This document shows, in pieces, positions 25,195 to 33,957 of a stretch of 64,000 nt of DNA (position 1 is the first letter of the stretch; each line of letters starts with the position of its first letter). The position numbers and the translations under genes are program-made. Origin of the DNA: Bacteroidota bacterium (lineage in GTDB: Bacteria; Bacteroidota; Ignavibacteria; Ignavibacteriales; Melioribacteraceae); the NCBI GenBank assembly GCA_018818165.1, contig JAHISP010000062.1:1-64000 (forward strand), read 5' to 3'. The notes beneath the pieces are model-generated. The model had not been told where the DNA came from. It was given only the letters and a program-made list of their open reading frames with translations, and did not search any database.

Positions 25195-26382
25195 TTACCG
25201 CTTTAATGATTCAATGTCCTTTAATCCGTTTCCAGTAATTAGTAACAAAACAGATTTATTTTGCAATTTGTTTTCGTTAATTAGCAATTTATAAGCAGCA
25301 TAAGTTGCAGCACTTGACGGTTCGCACAAAATTCCAGTTTTGATTATAAATTCCTTTTGGCTTTGTAAAATATTTTCGTCCGAAACAGAAATTCCAAAAC
25401 CACCACTTTGCATAACTGCATTGGCAGCCATGTATAAATTACGTGGTGCTCCAGCGCTAATGCTGTCAGCAATTGTTGTCGCGGGCTTGTAAACAAATTT
25501 ATTGCTACTCAAATAGTTAATTACGGCATCACTTTTATTGGATTGAACCGCAATTAGTTGAGGAAGGTTTTTAATCCAGCCCAGTTTTAACAGTTCTGAA
25601 AACCCTTTGAAAATCCCCGAAATAATAACACCATCACCAACTGGTACAAAAATAATGTCTGGAATATTTCCTTTGGTTTGGATAAAAATATCGTAAGCTG
25701 CGGATTTTTTACCTTCAATTGTTAAAGGATTATATGCCGTATTTCGGTTATACCAACTGTTAATTTTTGAATCTTCGAGACATTTGTCAAATGCAAAATC
25801 ATAATCGCCATCAACGACAACAATATTTGCTCCATAAGCTTCAATTTGGATACGCTTTGCATCAGGAATATTTTTAGGCACATAAATATGTGATTTTAAT
25901 CCAAGACGAGCACAAATTCCAGCTAGTGATGAACCTGCATTTCCTGTTGAAGCAGCCGCAATTCTATCAATTCCTAACTCAATTGCCTTTAATGCAACAA
26001 GACTCGAAGCTCTATCTTTGTAAGAAAGAGTCGGATTTCTTGTTTCATCCATTATTAAAATACTGTTTCCGTTTATTGATTGATTTATAATATTGTCTGC
26101 TGGAAGTGTTAATTTATCCAAAATGGTTTTGTTAAAATTATCAAATTTAACTGGCCAGAGTTTTGGATAAAGCCAAAATTTACCCGATTCCATATTCCAA
26201 AAATCATTTGGTGAAATATGTTTGCCTATTGAAACATAATCATACTCAACTTGTAAAACCCCAACGAGCGGTAGATTTTTTTCTGCCGAACCACATTTTG
26301 GACAGAGATAATGAAAATTATTCTCAATAAAACTTGAGTTGAATTCGGAATCGCAAGTTGTGCATTTGTAAGTATAGCTCAT
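25195..26382 (-). CDS. Threonine-synthase-like PLP-dependent lyase (fold type II) with zinc ribbon
   Basis: 395 residues. An amino-terminal zinc ribbon (CTTCDSEF… CPKCGSAEK) precedes a fold-II PLP enzyme: NPTLSYKDRASS holds the Schiff-base Lys, STGNAGSS binds the PLP phosphate, PVGDGVIISG and CEPSSAATYA complete the site. This architecture is called threonine synthase, but several relatives act on other hydroxy- or diamino-acids. The gene is upstream of and in the same direction as mocA, inside the xanthine-dehydrogenase region and away from other threonine genes, so a role in breaking down a product of purine or ureide metabolism, like that of diaminopropionate ammonia-lyase in related loci, is possible but not shown. 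Confidence 0.85.
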   Translation of the reverse strand: MSYTYKCTTCDSEFNSSFIENNFHYLCPKCGSAEKNLPLVGVLQVEYDYVSIGKHISPNDFWNMESGKFWLYPKLWPVKFDNFNKTILDKLTLPADNIINQSINGNSILIMDETRNPTLSYKDRASSLVALKAIELGIDRIAAASTGNAGSSLAGICARLGLKSHIYVPKNIPDAKRIQIEAYGANIVVVDGDYDFAFDKCLEDSKINSWYNRNTAYNPLTIEGKKSAAYDIFIQTKGNIPDIIFVPVGDGVIISGIFKGFSELLKLGWIKNLPQLIAVQSNKSDAVINYLSSNKFVYKPATTIADSISAGAPRNLYMAANAVMQSGGFGISVSDENILQSQKEFIIKTGILCEPSSAATYAAYKLLINENKLQNKSVLLLITGNGLKDIESLKR

Positions 26383-26502
26383 ATTTTGTCTTTAAAATGA
26401 AAATTTTGTCAATAATTATAATTTGAGTTTCAATTTAATGATTTATTAGACTATTTTTCCAATTAGGTGATATTGATTTAACAACAATATAGAGTGTAAA
26501 AA

Positions 26503-27648
26503 ATGAAAAGCAGAATATTTTCAATAATAGTAATAGTGTTTTTGCAACTATCATTTAGCAATATTTTTGCTCAAGATGTGACAACTGTAGAAGCAACAAG
26601 CCAAGACATTAGTGATAATTTGGATTTAGAAGCTGTTGCTTCAATTTTTGGAGAATCAAAAGATTTGGAGGATTTTGAAAGACGTTTGAATGATCCAGAT
26701 TTACAAATATGTAATTTAGATTTAAATGAGGATGGTAGAGTCGATTATTTGCGCGTGTTGGAAACAGCTGAAGAAAGTACACATCTAATTACAATTCAAG
26801 CAGTAATTGGAAAAGATTTGTATCAAGATGTGGCTACAATTGATGTAGAAAAAGATAATTCTGGCAAGACAAGTGTTCAAATTGTTGGTGATGTATATAT
26901 GTATGGTAATGATTATATTATTGAACCAGTTTATGTTCATCAGCCTGTATTTTTTGTCCATTTTTGGAGTTCAAGATATGACCCGTGGTATTCTCCTTAT
27001 TATTATAATTACTATCCAACATATTATAATCCTTGGCATCCTTATCCAATTTATAGATATCGACGCTATGTTCACAGACATGTAAATTCTGATATTTCGT
27101 ACAATTATACTAAATCACGTAAAAGTAGAAATTCTGTTGTGTTACAAGAGAAAACAAGAAGAAATGATTTTGCAAAAAGAAATCCAGATAAAACTTTTAC
27201 TAGACGTAATGAAGGAATTACAAACAGAGCTGATTTAGTGAAGGTAAGAAAATCTGAAAGTTCTAGAAAAAATGAGTCAGTAGAGAGAAAAGAAAGTAGT
27301 GGTAGAAAAGTTAAAGATAATTGGACGCCGCCATCATCTAGGGAAAAAATTAATAGTACTTCAACATCACGAGAGGTAATAAAGTCAAATAAAAAAGTTG
27401 AAAGTAGACAAAAGAAAGTTATTATGAACAAAGAATTGAAAAATTTAAATAGAGAAACCCCATCTACTTCAGTTGAGAAAAATGCAAAATCTTCTTCGAG
27501 AGAGATTAAGGCTCCTAGTCAAAAAGTTCAAACTAGAGAAAGAGTAGCCCCTCAAGTTAAAGTTAAAACTAATTCACAACGGGAAACTCCAAAGCGACAA
27601 AGTACATCTGATAAACCAGAACGGACAAAGAAAAACGATAGAAATTAA
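26503..27648 (+). CDS. Secreted protein with EF-hand-like loop, Tyr/Pro-rich middle and very basic C-terminal tail
   Basis: 381 residues, not recognised as a named family. Signal peptide ends SNIFAQ. Residues 70-130 contain DLNEDGRVDYLRV, a calcium-loop-like DxNxDGxVD motif, and a small beta domain. A Tyr/Pro/Trp-rich stretch (YDPWYSPYYYNYYPTYYNP) covers about 160-190, then about 190 residues dominated by Lys, Arg, Ser and Glu with no hydrophobic core, likely disordered and polycation-like. Such secreted or periplasmic proteins are common in Bacteroidota and Ignavibacteria. It is transcribed alone, divergent from the PLP enzyme gene, and ends at a clear rho-independent terminator. Confidence 0.75.
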   Translation: MKSRIFSIIVIVFLQLSFSNIFAQDVTTVEATSQDISDNLDLEAVASIFGESKDLEDFERRLNDPDLQICNLDLNEDGRVDYLRVLETAEESTHLITIQAVIGKDLYQDVATIDVEKDNSGKTSVQIVGDVYMYGNDYIIEPVYVHQPVFFVHFWSSRYDPWYSPYYYNYYPTYYNPWHPYPIYRYRRYVHRHVNSDISYNYTKSRKSRNSVVLQEKTRRNDFAKRNPDKTFTRRNEGITNRADLVKVRKSESSRKNESVERKESSGRKVKDNWTPPSSREKINSTSTSREVIKSNKKVESRQKKVIMNKELKNLNRETPSTSVEKNAKSSSREIKAPSQKVQTRERVAPQVKVKTNSQRETPKRQSTSDKPERTKKNDRN

Positions 27649-27652
27649 AAAT

Positions 27653-27694
27653 AAAGGCGCTAAATGAATCAATCAATTAGCGCCTTTTTTTTTT
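27653..27694 (+). terminator. Rho-independent terminator
   Basis: AAAGGCGCTAA and TTAGCGCCTTT pair perfectly (11 bp, 13-base loop) and a run of ten T follows. It starts five bases after the stop codon of the basic secreted protein gene and gives a textbook end to that transcript. Confidence 0.93.
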
Positions 27695-27809
27695 GAAGTA
27701 AATTTGGCAATAAATAATTATTTAACTAAAGATATGTTATCTTTTAAAAATCAAAATAATTGAAAAATATATTGATGATAAATTAAAAATTATTTAGTGA
27801 AAGAATAAA

Positions 27810-28838
27810 ATGAACAAAAATATAATACTAGATATTTCACAATTAAGTTTTCCATGGAAAACACATGATCCATTTCTGTTTTGTGCTTATCACAAAGATA
27901 AATACCCCAAAGGAAATGAAAATTTAGGACCAAATGTTTCTTTGAAGGGAAGAGATATTGGTCAGGATTTCATTGTAAAAGATGGATTTAGAATGTATCA
28001 TGGTGATACAGTTCCTGGATTTCCAAGTCATCCGCATAGAGGATTTGAAACTATTACAATTGCTGAAAATGGAGTTGTTGACCACGCAGATTCTATGGGT
28101 GGTGCCGGGCGTTTTGGAAAAGGAGATGTGCAGTGGATGACTGCTGGCAAAGGAATTCAACATTCTGAAATGTTTCCTTTGCTAAATAAAGATTCCGAAA
28201 ATCCATTAGAAATGTTTCAAGTATGGTTAAACTTGCCAAGAGCTAATAAAATGGTTGAACCACATTTTTCTATGATTTGGGCAGATACAGTTCCAATAAT
28301 AAATGAAAAAGATAATAATGGTAAATCAATAAGCATCAGACTTATTACTGGTAAATTGAAGAATACAAAGGCTCAAACTCCAGCACCTAATTCTTGGGCT
28401 TCAAATCCAGAAAATGATGTTACAATTTGTACAATAAGAATGGAAGCTGGGGCAGAATGGATTTTACCCAAGACTAGTGCTGAAGCTAGTAGAACTTTAT
28501 ACTTTTATAGAGGTAACTCATTAGAAATTGATGGGAAAAGTATTTCTGTCAATAATTCTATTTCTCTAAAAACGGATGAAGATGCAACTATTCAATGTGG
28601 TAGTGAGGATTGTTTCATATTAATGTTACAGGGGAAACCCATAAATGAACCAGTTGCACAATATGGTCCTTTCGTTATGAATACTAACGCAGAACTTCAA
28701 CAAACTATGAACGAATATCAAAGAACTCAATTTGGTGGGTGCCCATGGGCTAGACGCGATCAAGTTCATTCTAGAGATAAAGGTTGTTTTGCTCTCCACT
28801 CAGATGGAAGAGAAGAACTAAAACAAGAAATTAAGTAA
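27810..28838 (+). CDS. Pirin-family bicupin protein
   Basis: 342 residues. The amino cupin contains the pirin signature PGFPSHPHRGFETITI, with the His pair and Glu-containing loop that bind iron, and GKGIQHSEMFP supplying the third His. A second, carboxy-terminal cupin-like half follows (ILPKTSAEASRTLYFY). Pirins include redox-responsive regulators and quercetin 2,3-dioxygenases; bacterial roles are varied and cannot be told from sequence. It is a little longer than the usual 230-320, with an extra tail after residue 300. The carbonic-anhydrase-like gene follows after 37 bases and may share its transcript. Confidence 0.9.
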   Translation: MNKNIILDISQLSFPWKTHDPFLFCAYHKDKYPKGNENLGPNVSLKGRDIGQDFIVKDGFRMYHGDTVPGFPSHPHRGFETITIAENGVVDHADSMGGAGRFGKGDVQWMTAGKGIQHSEMFPLLNKDSENPLEMFQVWLNLPRANKMVEPHFSMIWADTVPIINEKDNNGKSISIRLITGKLKNTKAQTPAPNSWASNPENDVTICTIRMEAGAEWILPKTSAEASRTLYFYRGNSLEIDGKSISVNNSISLKTDEDATIQCGSEDCFILMLQGKPINEPVAQYGPFVMNTNAELQQTMNEYQRTQFGGCPWARRDQVHSRDKGCFALHSDGREELKQEIK

Positions 28839-28875
28839 TTGCTAAAAATCAAAAACAATATAAAGTTAGAGGTAA

Positions 28876-29418
28876 ATGAATAAATTAATTAACATTTTAA
28901 CTGCTGATGATATTTTAACAGAATATCGAGAAACTCCAATTGGATTATTGCTTGAATATCACAATCTTAATCGCGACTACCAGACCTATTCCGAAGCACA
29001 AATGTTAATAGGAATGTGCATGGATAACCGAAAGCATTTACATATGCCTGATAATTTTTCATTTATCATTAGGTCAGGCGGTGCAAATTTAAGACACAGT
29101 GAGTTTAAAGTTTCATACGCAATTGCCGTGGGCGGAGTAAAACATATTGCAATAATTGGACATAATAATTGTGGAATGGTAAACCTTAAATCACGCAAAG
29201 ATATTTTTATTAATGGACTTGTTAATAATGCTGGATGGAATAAAGATGATGCAATTGCTCATTTTAAAGCCTCAGAGCCAATTTTTGAAATTGATAATGA
29301 AATTGAATTTGTACTAAGCGAAGTAATCCGTTTGCGAAAAAGGTATCCAAAAATAAAAGTTGCACCAATGTTTTATAATGTAGATGATAATAGACTTTAT
29401 TTGATTAAAGAGAGTTAA
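28876..29418 (+). CDS. Beta-carbonic-anhydrase-like protein
   Basis: 180 residues with the zinc-binding plan of beta carbonic anhydrases: CMDNR (Cys plus the Asp/Arg dyad), then VGGVKHIAIIGHNNCGM with the His and second Cys of the site. The family converts CO2 and water to bicarbonate. It differs from canonical enzymes in a short carboxy region and in an insertion (NAGWNKDDAIAHF) after the HxxC motif, so it belongs to a divergent subgroup where activity is less certain. The carboxy end KVAPMFYNVDDNRLYLI matches the typical terminal strand. It is probably co-transcribed with pirin. Confidence 0.82.
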   Translation: MNKLINILTADDILTEYRETPIGLLLEYHNLNRDYQTYSEAQMLIGMCMDNRKHLHMPDNFSFIIRSGGANLRHSEFKVSYAIAVGGVKHIAIIGHNNCGMVNLKSRKDIFINGLVNNAGWNKDDAIAHFKASEPIFEIDNEIEFVLSEVIRLRKRYPKIKVAPMFYNVDDNRLYLIKES

Positions 29419-29586
29419 GTTATTGGAAAACTTGATTTTTACTCCAATATTTTAATTTATTCTACTTTTGCAAAATAATTGATACTCATAACTAAATTAA
29501 AAAACCATTTTGGTTTCCCAATTTATGTTTAATCTTGTATATTAAGTTTTAAGGAAAAGCTATTCGAGAAAAAATTTTGAGACATA

Positions 29587-29850
29587 ATGAAAACATTTGA
29601 AATACAATATATTAGTAGATATTACGAAGAAAAAATCTATTCATCTGAAATAATTAAAGCAAATTCTGAAAAAGTTGCATTAAAGAAGTTTGCAAAAATA
29701 TTTAAAATTAAAGATTATAAACAATTGTCAAACCCAATTTTTAGATGGGAAGATGGTTTGTGGACAGCATCATTAAAATGTATTAATGAAGTTAACGAAA
29801 TAATTTGTCCACAATGTAATGGAAAAGGGAAAATTAATATAAAGCAATAA
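29587..29850 (+). CDS. Small protein with a C-terminal CPQCNGKG zinc-knuckle
   Basis: 87 residues, no named family. The body (about 1-70) looks like a small alpha/beta fold with YSSEIIKANSEKVALKKFAKIF as its main helix. The end carries CPQCNGKGKI, one half of the CxxCxGxG knuckle seen in DnaJ; with only one such pair it would need a partner chain to bind zinc. Codon use matches neighbours. It stands alone between the carbonic-anhydrase-like and helicase genes, with no strong ribosome site. Confidence 0.65.
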   Translation: MKTFEIQYISRYYEEKIYSSEIIKANSEKVALKKFAKIFKIKDYKQLSNPIFRWEDGLWTASLKCINEVNEIICPQCNGKGKINIKQ

Positions 29851-30084
29851 AAAAAGCTTTAGACAAAAGAACAAATACAAAAGTTGATGCTTATTTGGCT
29901 GATTATCGATGCCATATTTTTTTGATATTAAAACAGCAATAACAAAAAGTTGTGTAAAAAGAGTATAAACAAACCCTTTTGCCAATTTTTATAAAACCAA
30001 GTTTAATTTTCCTCTCTAAGAAATTATTTTACTGTATATTTGCTCTCAGAAACTAATTATCACTATAAATTTAGAAAAACAATT

Positions 30085-31218
30085 ATGTCATTTACTTCAT
30101 TAGGTTTACCACAAGTTCTATTAGATGAATTAGCTAATCAAAATTACAATCAGCCATATCCAATTCAAAAGCAGGCAATTCCAGCAATTTTAAACCGAAA
30201 AGATATTTTAGGAATTGCGCCAACTGGTTCGGGTAAAACCGCCAGTTATGTTTTACCAATTTTAACAAATATGAATGGAATTTCTGCTTCGGAAAACAGG
30301 CACGTTAATGTTTTGATTTTGGTACCAACGCGTGAACTTGCGCTTCAAGTAAGAGAAGTCTTCCGAATGTTTGCTTCTGTGTTGCCAGAGCGGATTAAAT
30401 CTTTAGCTGTTTATGGAGGTGTTTCCATAAATCCACAGATGAAGGCTTTGAATGGAGTTAACATTTTAGTTGCTACTCCAGGCAGATTATTGGAATTAGT
30501 TGAATTGAATGCTGTTCATTTATCCAAAATTAGCACATTGGTTTTGGATGAAGCAGATAAGATGCTCAATCTTGGTTTCAAAGAAGAGATGACCAGAATT
30601 TTTGCACTTTTACCACAAAAGCGTCAAAATCTTTTATTTTCGGCAACATTAAGCGAAGATGTAAAAAACATTAATCAAATTTTGCTGCATGATCCTTTGG
30701 TAATAAAAGTAGAAGCTGAAACAATAGATATTGATTTAATAAACCAAGTAGCTTATTTAGTTCCAGAAGAAAAAAAAGGTCCTTTATTACGATATTTAAT
30801 TAAAAGTAAAGAATTAAAGCAAGTTCTGGTTTTTGTATCTTCTGTTTATAAAGCCGATAATATTGCTGATAAACTAAGAAAAAACGGAATAGATGCCGCT
30901 GCGATTCATAGTAAAAAAAGTCAAGGTGCAAGAACAGATGCTTTAAGTAAATTCAAATTGGGCAAACTTAGAGTTTTAGTTGCAACCGATCTGCTTTCAC
31001 GCGGAATTGATATTGAATTTTTACCTTGTGTTATAAATTACGAATTACCGCGTTCGCCAAAAGATTATGTTCACCGTATTGGAAGAACTGGGCGTGCTGA
31101 ATCATCTGGCGAAGCTATTTCATTTATTACGGACGAGGATGAGCATCACTTTAAAATTATTCAGAAAAAAATGGGCAAGCGAGTTAATAAAATTGACTCG
31201 GCAGAAATTGATTTTTAA
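30085..31218 (+). CDS. DEAD-box ATP-dependent RNA helicase
   Basis: 377 residues from the chosen Met (MSFTSLGLP); the frame extends 15 codons further up, but those residues are not family-like, whereas FTSLGLPQVLL is the usual DEAD-box start. All motifs are present in order: the Q motif YPIQKQAIP, Walker A APTGSGKT, PTRELA, TPGR, DEAD, SAT, then in the second RecA domain ATDLLSRGID and HRIGRTGR. It is a compact RhlE/CshA-like helicase with almost no tail, so targeting by extra domains is unlikely. Expected role is RNA remodelling in ribosome assembly or cold-stress mRNA turnover. A long REP-like hairpin follows and may end its transcript. Confidence 0.94.
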   Translation: MSFTSLGLPQVLLDELANQNYNQPYPIQKQAIPAILNRKDILGIAPTGSGKTASYVLPILTNMNGISASENRHVNVLILVPTRELALQVREVFRMFASVLPERIKSLAVYGGVSINPQMKALNGVNILVATPGRLLELVELNAVHLSKISTLVLDEADKMLNLGFKEEMTRIFALLPQKRQNLLFSATLSEDVKNINQILLHDPLVIKVEAETIDIDLINQVAYLVPEEKKGPLLRYLIKSKELKQVLVFVSSVYKADNIADKLRKNGIDAAAIHSKKSQGARTDALSKFKLGKLRVLVATDLLSRGIDIEFLPCVINYELPRSPKDYVHRIGRTGRAESSGEAISFITDEDEHHFKIIQKKMGKRVNKIDSAEIDF

Positions 31219-31244
31219 CGAAAATTAAATAAATGAGCTACTAT

Positions 31245-31363
31245 AAAAAGGTTCTATTGAATAATGTCATTGCGAGCGGAGCGAAGCAATCTGTCGAATT
31301 TAGCGCAAAATCAAAAGATTGCTTCGTCACTCCGTTCCTCGCAATGACGGAAAATACCTTTTT
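31245..31363. repeat. REP/MITE-like palindrome, ATTGCGAG family
   Basis: GTCATTGCGAG at 31266-31276 pairs with CTCGCAATGAC at 31338-31348. Inside, GAAGCAATCT pairs with AGATTGCTTC, and the whole is flanked by AAAAAGGT at 31245 and ACCTTTTT at 31356. The result is a roughly 120-base hairpin lying between convergent genes. A second, altered member lies at 50130-50214. The same GTCATTGCGAG core recurs in intergenic repeats of many unrelated bacterial genomes. Confidence 0.85.
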
Positions 31364-31402
31364 AGACCAGACTCATAAATAGATAATAATTAAAAATATT
31401 AT

Positions 31403-32332
31403 CTATTCATTTTTCTCTTGTCTTATTCCTAAAAGAACATTTTGTAATTTGTTAAGCTGTTCAATTAAAACTGAGTTAGTTTCTTCAACGAATTTCATAT
31501 ATCCAATAGCTGATTGACCGCTGATAATAATATTCATATCGTCACCAACATATTTTCGTAATTTTCGTAATTGTTGACCAGTTCTTGGGTCATCGGAAGG
31601 ATAAACCAAGCTCAATAAAATTGCATTAACATTATTTGCTTTTGCGGCTGCAGATATTTCTTCTGCGGGCAAATTTGCACCAAGAAATATTGCATTCCAT
31701 CCAAAATCCATTGCATATAAAGCCGCTATTAGTGCGCCTAATTCGTGCAAAAATCCTTCGGGAGTTGTTGTTAAAATTTTAGGGGCATTTGGAGGATTTA
31801 AATTATTATCAATCATACTTCCAAGAAAAGTTCGTAAAACAGAAACGGCAAAATGCTCGTGTGTAACTCTAATTTTGCCATTTTCCCAAAGATTCCCAAT
31901 TTCTTCCAGTAATGGAATTATTAAATCAACCAATAAGCTTTGACGTGAAAAATTAACTGAACTTTCTAAAAGAAGATTCTCAAAATTATTGTAATCATAA
32001 TTTGAAATATGATAAATTGATTGTTCAATTAAACTCTGAAATTTATCTGAAATATCTCCTCTTTTAGGAGATAAAACGATTTGATTTGGTATCAATTTCC
32101 TCAATTCGTCAGATGATAAATGAGCAATTGAGCCAATTGAATGCCCATTTTTTAACGCTTCAGAAAGCAAATTTAATTTTTCAATATCCGCCTTTGAGTA
32201 CATTCTTCGGTTGGTATCAGTCCTTTCGGGAGTTACTGCTGAGTAGCGTTTTTCCCAAGCTCTTATCGTATGAATATTTAAATTTGTAAGTAATGAGACA
32301 CTTTTAATATTATATTTTGATGTATTTTCCAT
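31403..32332 (-). CDS. carH: CarH/LitR-like MerR-family regulator with cobalamin-binding photosensor domain
   Basis: 309 residues from the internal Met MENTSKYNIKSVS; the 23 residues before it are hydrophobic and unlike the family. Residues 1-75 are a MerR winged helix (LLTNLNIHTIRAWEKRY…NRRMYSKADIEKL). Residues 95-185 are the B12-binding helical cap with LWENGKIRVTHEHFAVSVLR, matching the conserved Trp and Glu-His that cover adenosylcobalamin in CarH. The Rossmann cobalamin domain holds FLHELGALIAALY, where His is the lower cobalt ligand exposed by light. CarH tetramers repress in the dark and fall apart on illumination. It is divergent from folE, and its neighbourhood (photolyase, SRPBCC, lipocalin, DUF1295, DUF2177) is typical of LitR/CarH regulons. 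Confidence 0.9.
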   Translation of the reverse strand: MENTSKYNIKSVSLLTNLNIHTIRAWEKRYSAVTPERTDTNRRMYSKADIEKLNLLSEALKNGHSIGSIAHLSSDELRKLIPNQIVLSPKRGDISDKFQSLIEQSIYHISNYDYNNFENLLLESSVNFSRQSLLVDLIIPLLEEIGNLWENGKIRVTHEHFAVSVLRTFLGSMIDNNLNPPNAPKILTTTPEGFLHELGALIAALYAMDFGWNAIFLGANLPAEEISAAAKANNVNAILLSLVYPSDDPRTGQQLRKLRKYVGDDMNIIISGQSAIGYMKFVEETNSVLIEQLNKLQNVLLGIRQEKNE

Positions 32333-32373
32333 ATACAAATATAATAAATGTCTAGAAAATATCAAGAGAAATC

Positions 32374-32412
32374 TTGATAAAAGTTGACAAATAGTGAACA
32401 AATATTTAAATT
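32374..32412 (+). promoter_or_regulatory. Candidate CarH operator over the folE promoter
   Basis: Three direct repeats of a TTGAYAAA-like core start at 32374 (TTGATAAA), 32384 (TTGACAAA) and 32395 (TGAACAAA), a spacing of 10-11 bases. The middle one is a consensus -35 TTGACA, followed after 17 bases by a weaker -10, TAAATT at 32407-32412. An inverted copy of the related core, TGTCTA, lies at 32349. Thermus CarH is known to bind three 11-bp direct repeats over a -35 box, and the same layout recurs before the photolyase operon. Assignment to this regulator is inference. Confidence 0.6.
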
Positions 32413-32497
32413 TAAGTTAAACATTTTTAATAACTATACAAAATCTATGCAAAAAATAATATTTTAATTTTAATATAAAATAATTGATGGGAATAAA

Positions 32498-33172
32498 ATG
32501 AGAGATCCAGGAACAGCAAATATAAAAGAATTTCAGATAGAAGAAAGCGACCATAATATTTATTCAATTGAAACACCTCTTAGAAATGATGCATTTAAAC
32601 TTGATGACGAAATAAAAATTGAGTTAATCCAGCATAAGTTTAGAGATATTATGGAAATATTGGGACTTGATTTAGGTGATGAAAGTTTAAGAGATACACC
32701 AAAAAGAGTAGCTAAAATGTACGTAAAGGAGACTTTTAGCGGATTAAATCCAGACAATAAGCCCCAGCCAACTCTATTTTCAAACAAATTCAATTTTAAT
32801 GAAATGCTTGTAGAAAGAGATATTACAATTTATTCATACTGCGAACATCATTTTGTACCAATTATTGGAAAAGCTCATATTGCATATTTTCCAAAAGATA
32901 ATGTAATTGGGCTATCAAAATTAAATAGAATTGCACAATATTACGCAAAGCGTCCACAAGTTCAAGAAAGACTTACAATACAAATAGCGAATGAGTTGAA
33001 AGAGACTTTACAAACGGATGATGTTGCAGTTGTAATTGATGCAAATCATTTATGCGTTGCATCTCGCGGAGTAACTGATGTGAACAGCTCAACTGTTACG
33101 TCAAGCTATTCGGGTAAATTTATGAATAGTGATGTAAAAAAGGAATTTCTTTCTTACGTACATAACAAATAA
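32498..33172 (+). CDS. folE: GTP cyclohydrolase I (FolE)
   Basis: 224 residues. It opens the GTP ring to give dihydroneopterin triphosphate, the first step of folate and pterin synthesis. The family core is complete: RDTPKRVAKMYVKETFSGL, YSYCEHHFVPIIGKAHIAY with the zinc Cys and His, GLSKLNRIAQYYAKRPQVQERLT, and the second zinc Cys in NHLCVASRG. The first 40 residues are an extra polar extension. It is divergent from the carH-like gene and converges on DUF1295, whose stop abuts. folE beside CarH/LitR regulators is a recurring arrangement, suggesting that light raises pterin supply, for example for folate-type chromophores. Confidence 0.95.
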   Translation: MRDPGTANIKEFQIEESDHNIYSIETPLRNDAFKLDDEIKIELIQHKFRDIMEILGLDLGDESLRDTPKRVAKMYVKETFSGLNPDNKPQPTLFSNKFNFNEMLVERDITIYSYCEHHFVPIIGKAHIAYFPKDNVIGLSKLNRIAQYYAKRPQVQERLTIQIANELKETLQTDDVAVVIDANHLCVASRGVTDVNSSTVTSSYSGKFMNSDVKKEFLSYVHNK

Positions 33173-33949
33173 TTATTTTTTCGGAAACCATGGGAAAAAT
33201 GAGTTGGTTTTTCGGATATATTCCAAATATTCTAATTTTTTATCCTTTAGTGATTTTTCCAACAAAGCAACGCCGGAAACTTTAACTATTAATAAAGTCA
33301 TAATTATTGAGCCAATAAATGACCAATAATTTTGTGATGCAATTGAAAAAAAGGCATAAGCCCACCAAACCATTGTATCGCCAAAATAGTTTGGATGGCG
33401 TGTGTATTTCCAGAGACCAGTGTTTAGAACTTTTCCTTTATTATTAGGATTCATTTTAAATTTAGATAATTGGTAATCGCCAACCGATTCGAAAATAAAT
33501 CCAATTACCCAGAAAAGGATAGCTAAATAATCAAAAAGATTAAGATAATCGTTTTGTGTTTCAAAATTTGTTGCGAGTAACGGAAGTGAAACTAACACAA
33601 TTAAAATACCTTGAAGTAAAAAAACTTGGAAAAAGCTTACCCACCAATAACGTTCTTCGCCATATTTTTTTCTAAATTCATGATATCTATAATCCTCACC
33701 TTTGCCAATATTTCTCCAAGCAAGATAAATTGAAAGTCGCAGAGCCCAAAGTGTAACTAAGACTAACAAAATTATTTTTCGTGTGTAAAACTCATCGGAA
33801 GCTAAAAAGTAGTAAAGATTTATAAATAAAAATCCCATTCCCCAGAAAATATCTACAATACTAACATTTTTAATAAACACACTTATCAACCATAAAATAG
33901 TTAAAAGTGAAATTATTAAAAGCATACCTTCAAAAAATAAATTTAGCAC
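33173..33949 (-). CDS. DUF1295 membrane protein (steroid 5-alpha-reductase-like fold)
   Basis: 258 residues with about six or seven membrane segments. The carboxy third has the family signature LWKYTRHPNYFGDTMVWWAYA, seen in DUF1295 and in the wider isoprenylcysteine methyltransferase/sterol reductase superfamily, where it binds the cofactor. Substrate in bacteria is unknown; a lipid or isoprenoid is likely. It is the last gene of the six-gene operon that starts at 38755, nine bases-scale spacing after the DAK2–DegV gene. DUF1295 is one of the commonest passengers of CarH/LitR light regulons. Confidence 0.87.
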   Translation of the reverse strand: MLNLFFEGMLLIISLLTILWLISVFIKNVSIVDIFWGMGFLFINLYYFLASDEFYTRKIILLVLVTLWALRLSIYLAWRNIGKGEDYRYHEFRKKYGEERYWWVSFFQVFLLQGILIVLVSLPLLATNFETQNDYLNLFDYLAILFWVIGFIFESVGDYQLSKFKMNPNNKGKVLNTGLWKYTRHPNYFGDTMVWWAYAFFSIASQNYWSFIGSIIMTLLIVKVSGVALLEKSLKDKKLEYLEYIRKTNSFFPWFPKK

Positions 33950-33957
33950 AATTTACC

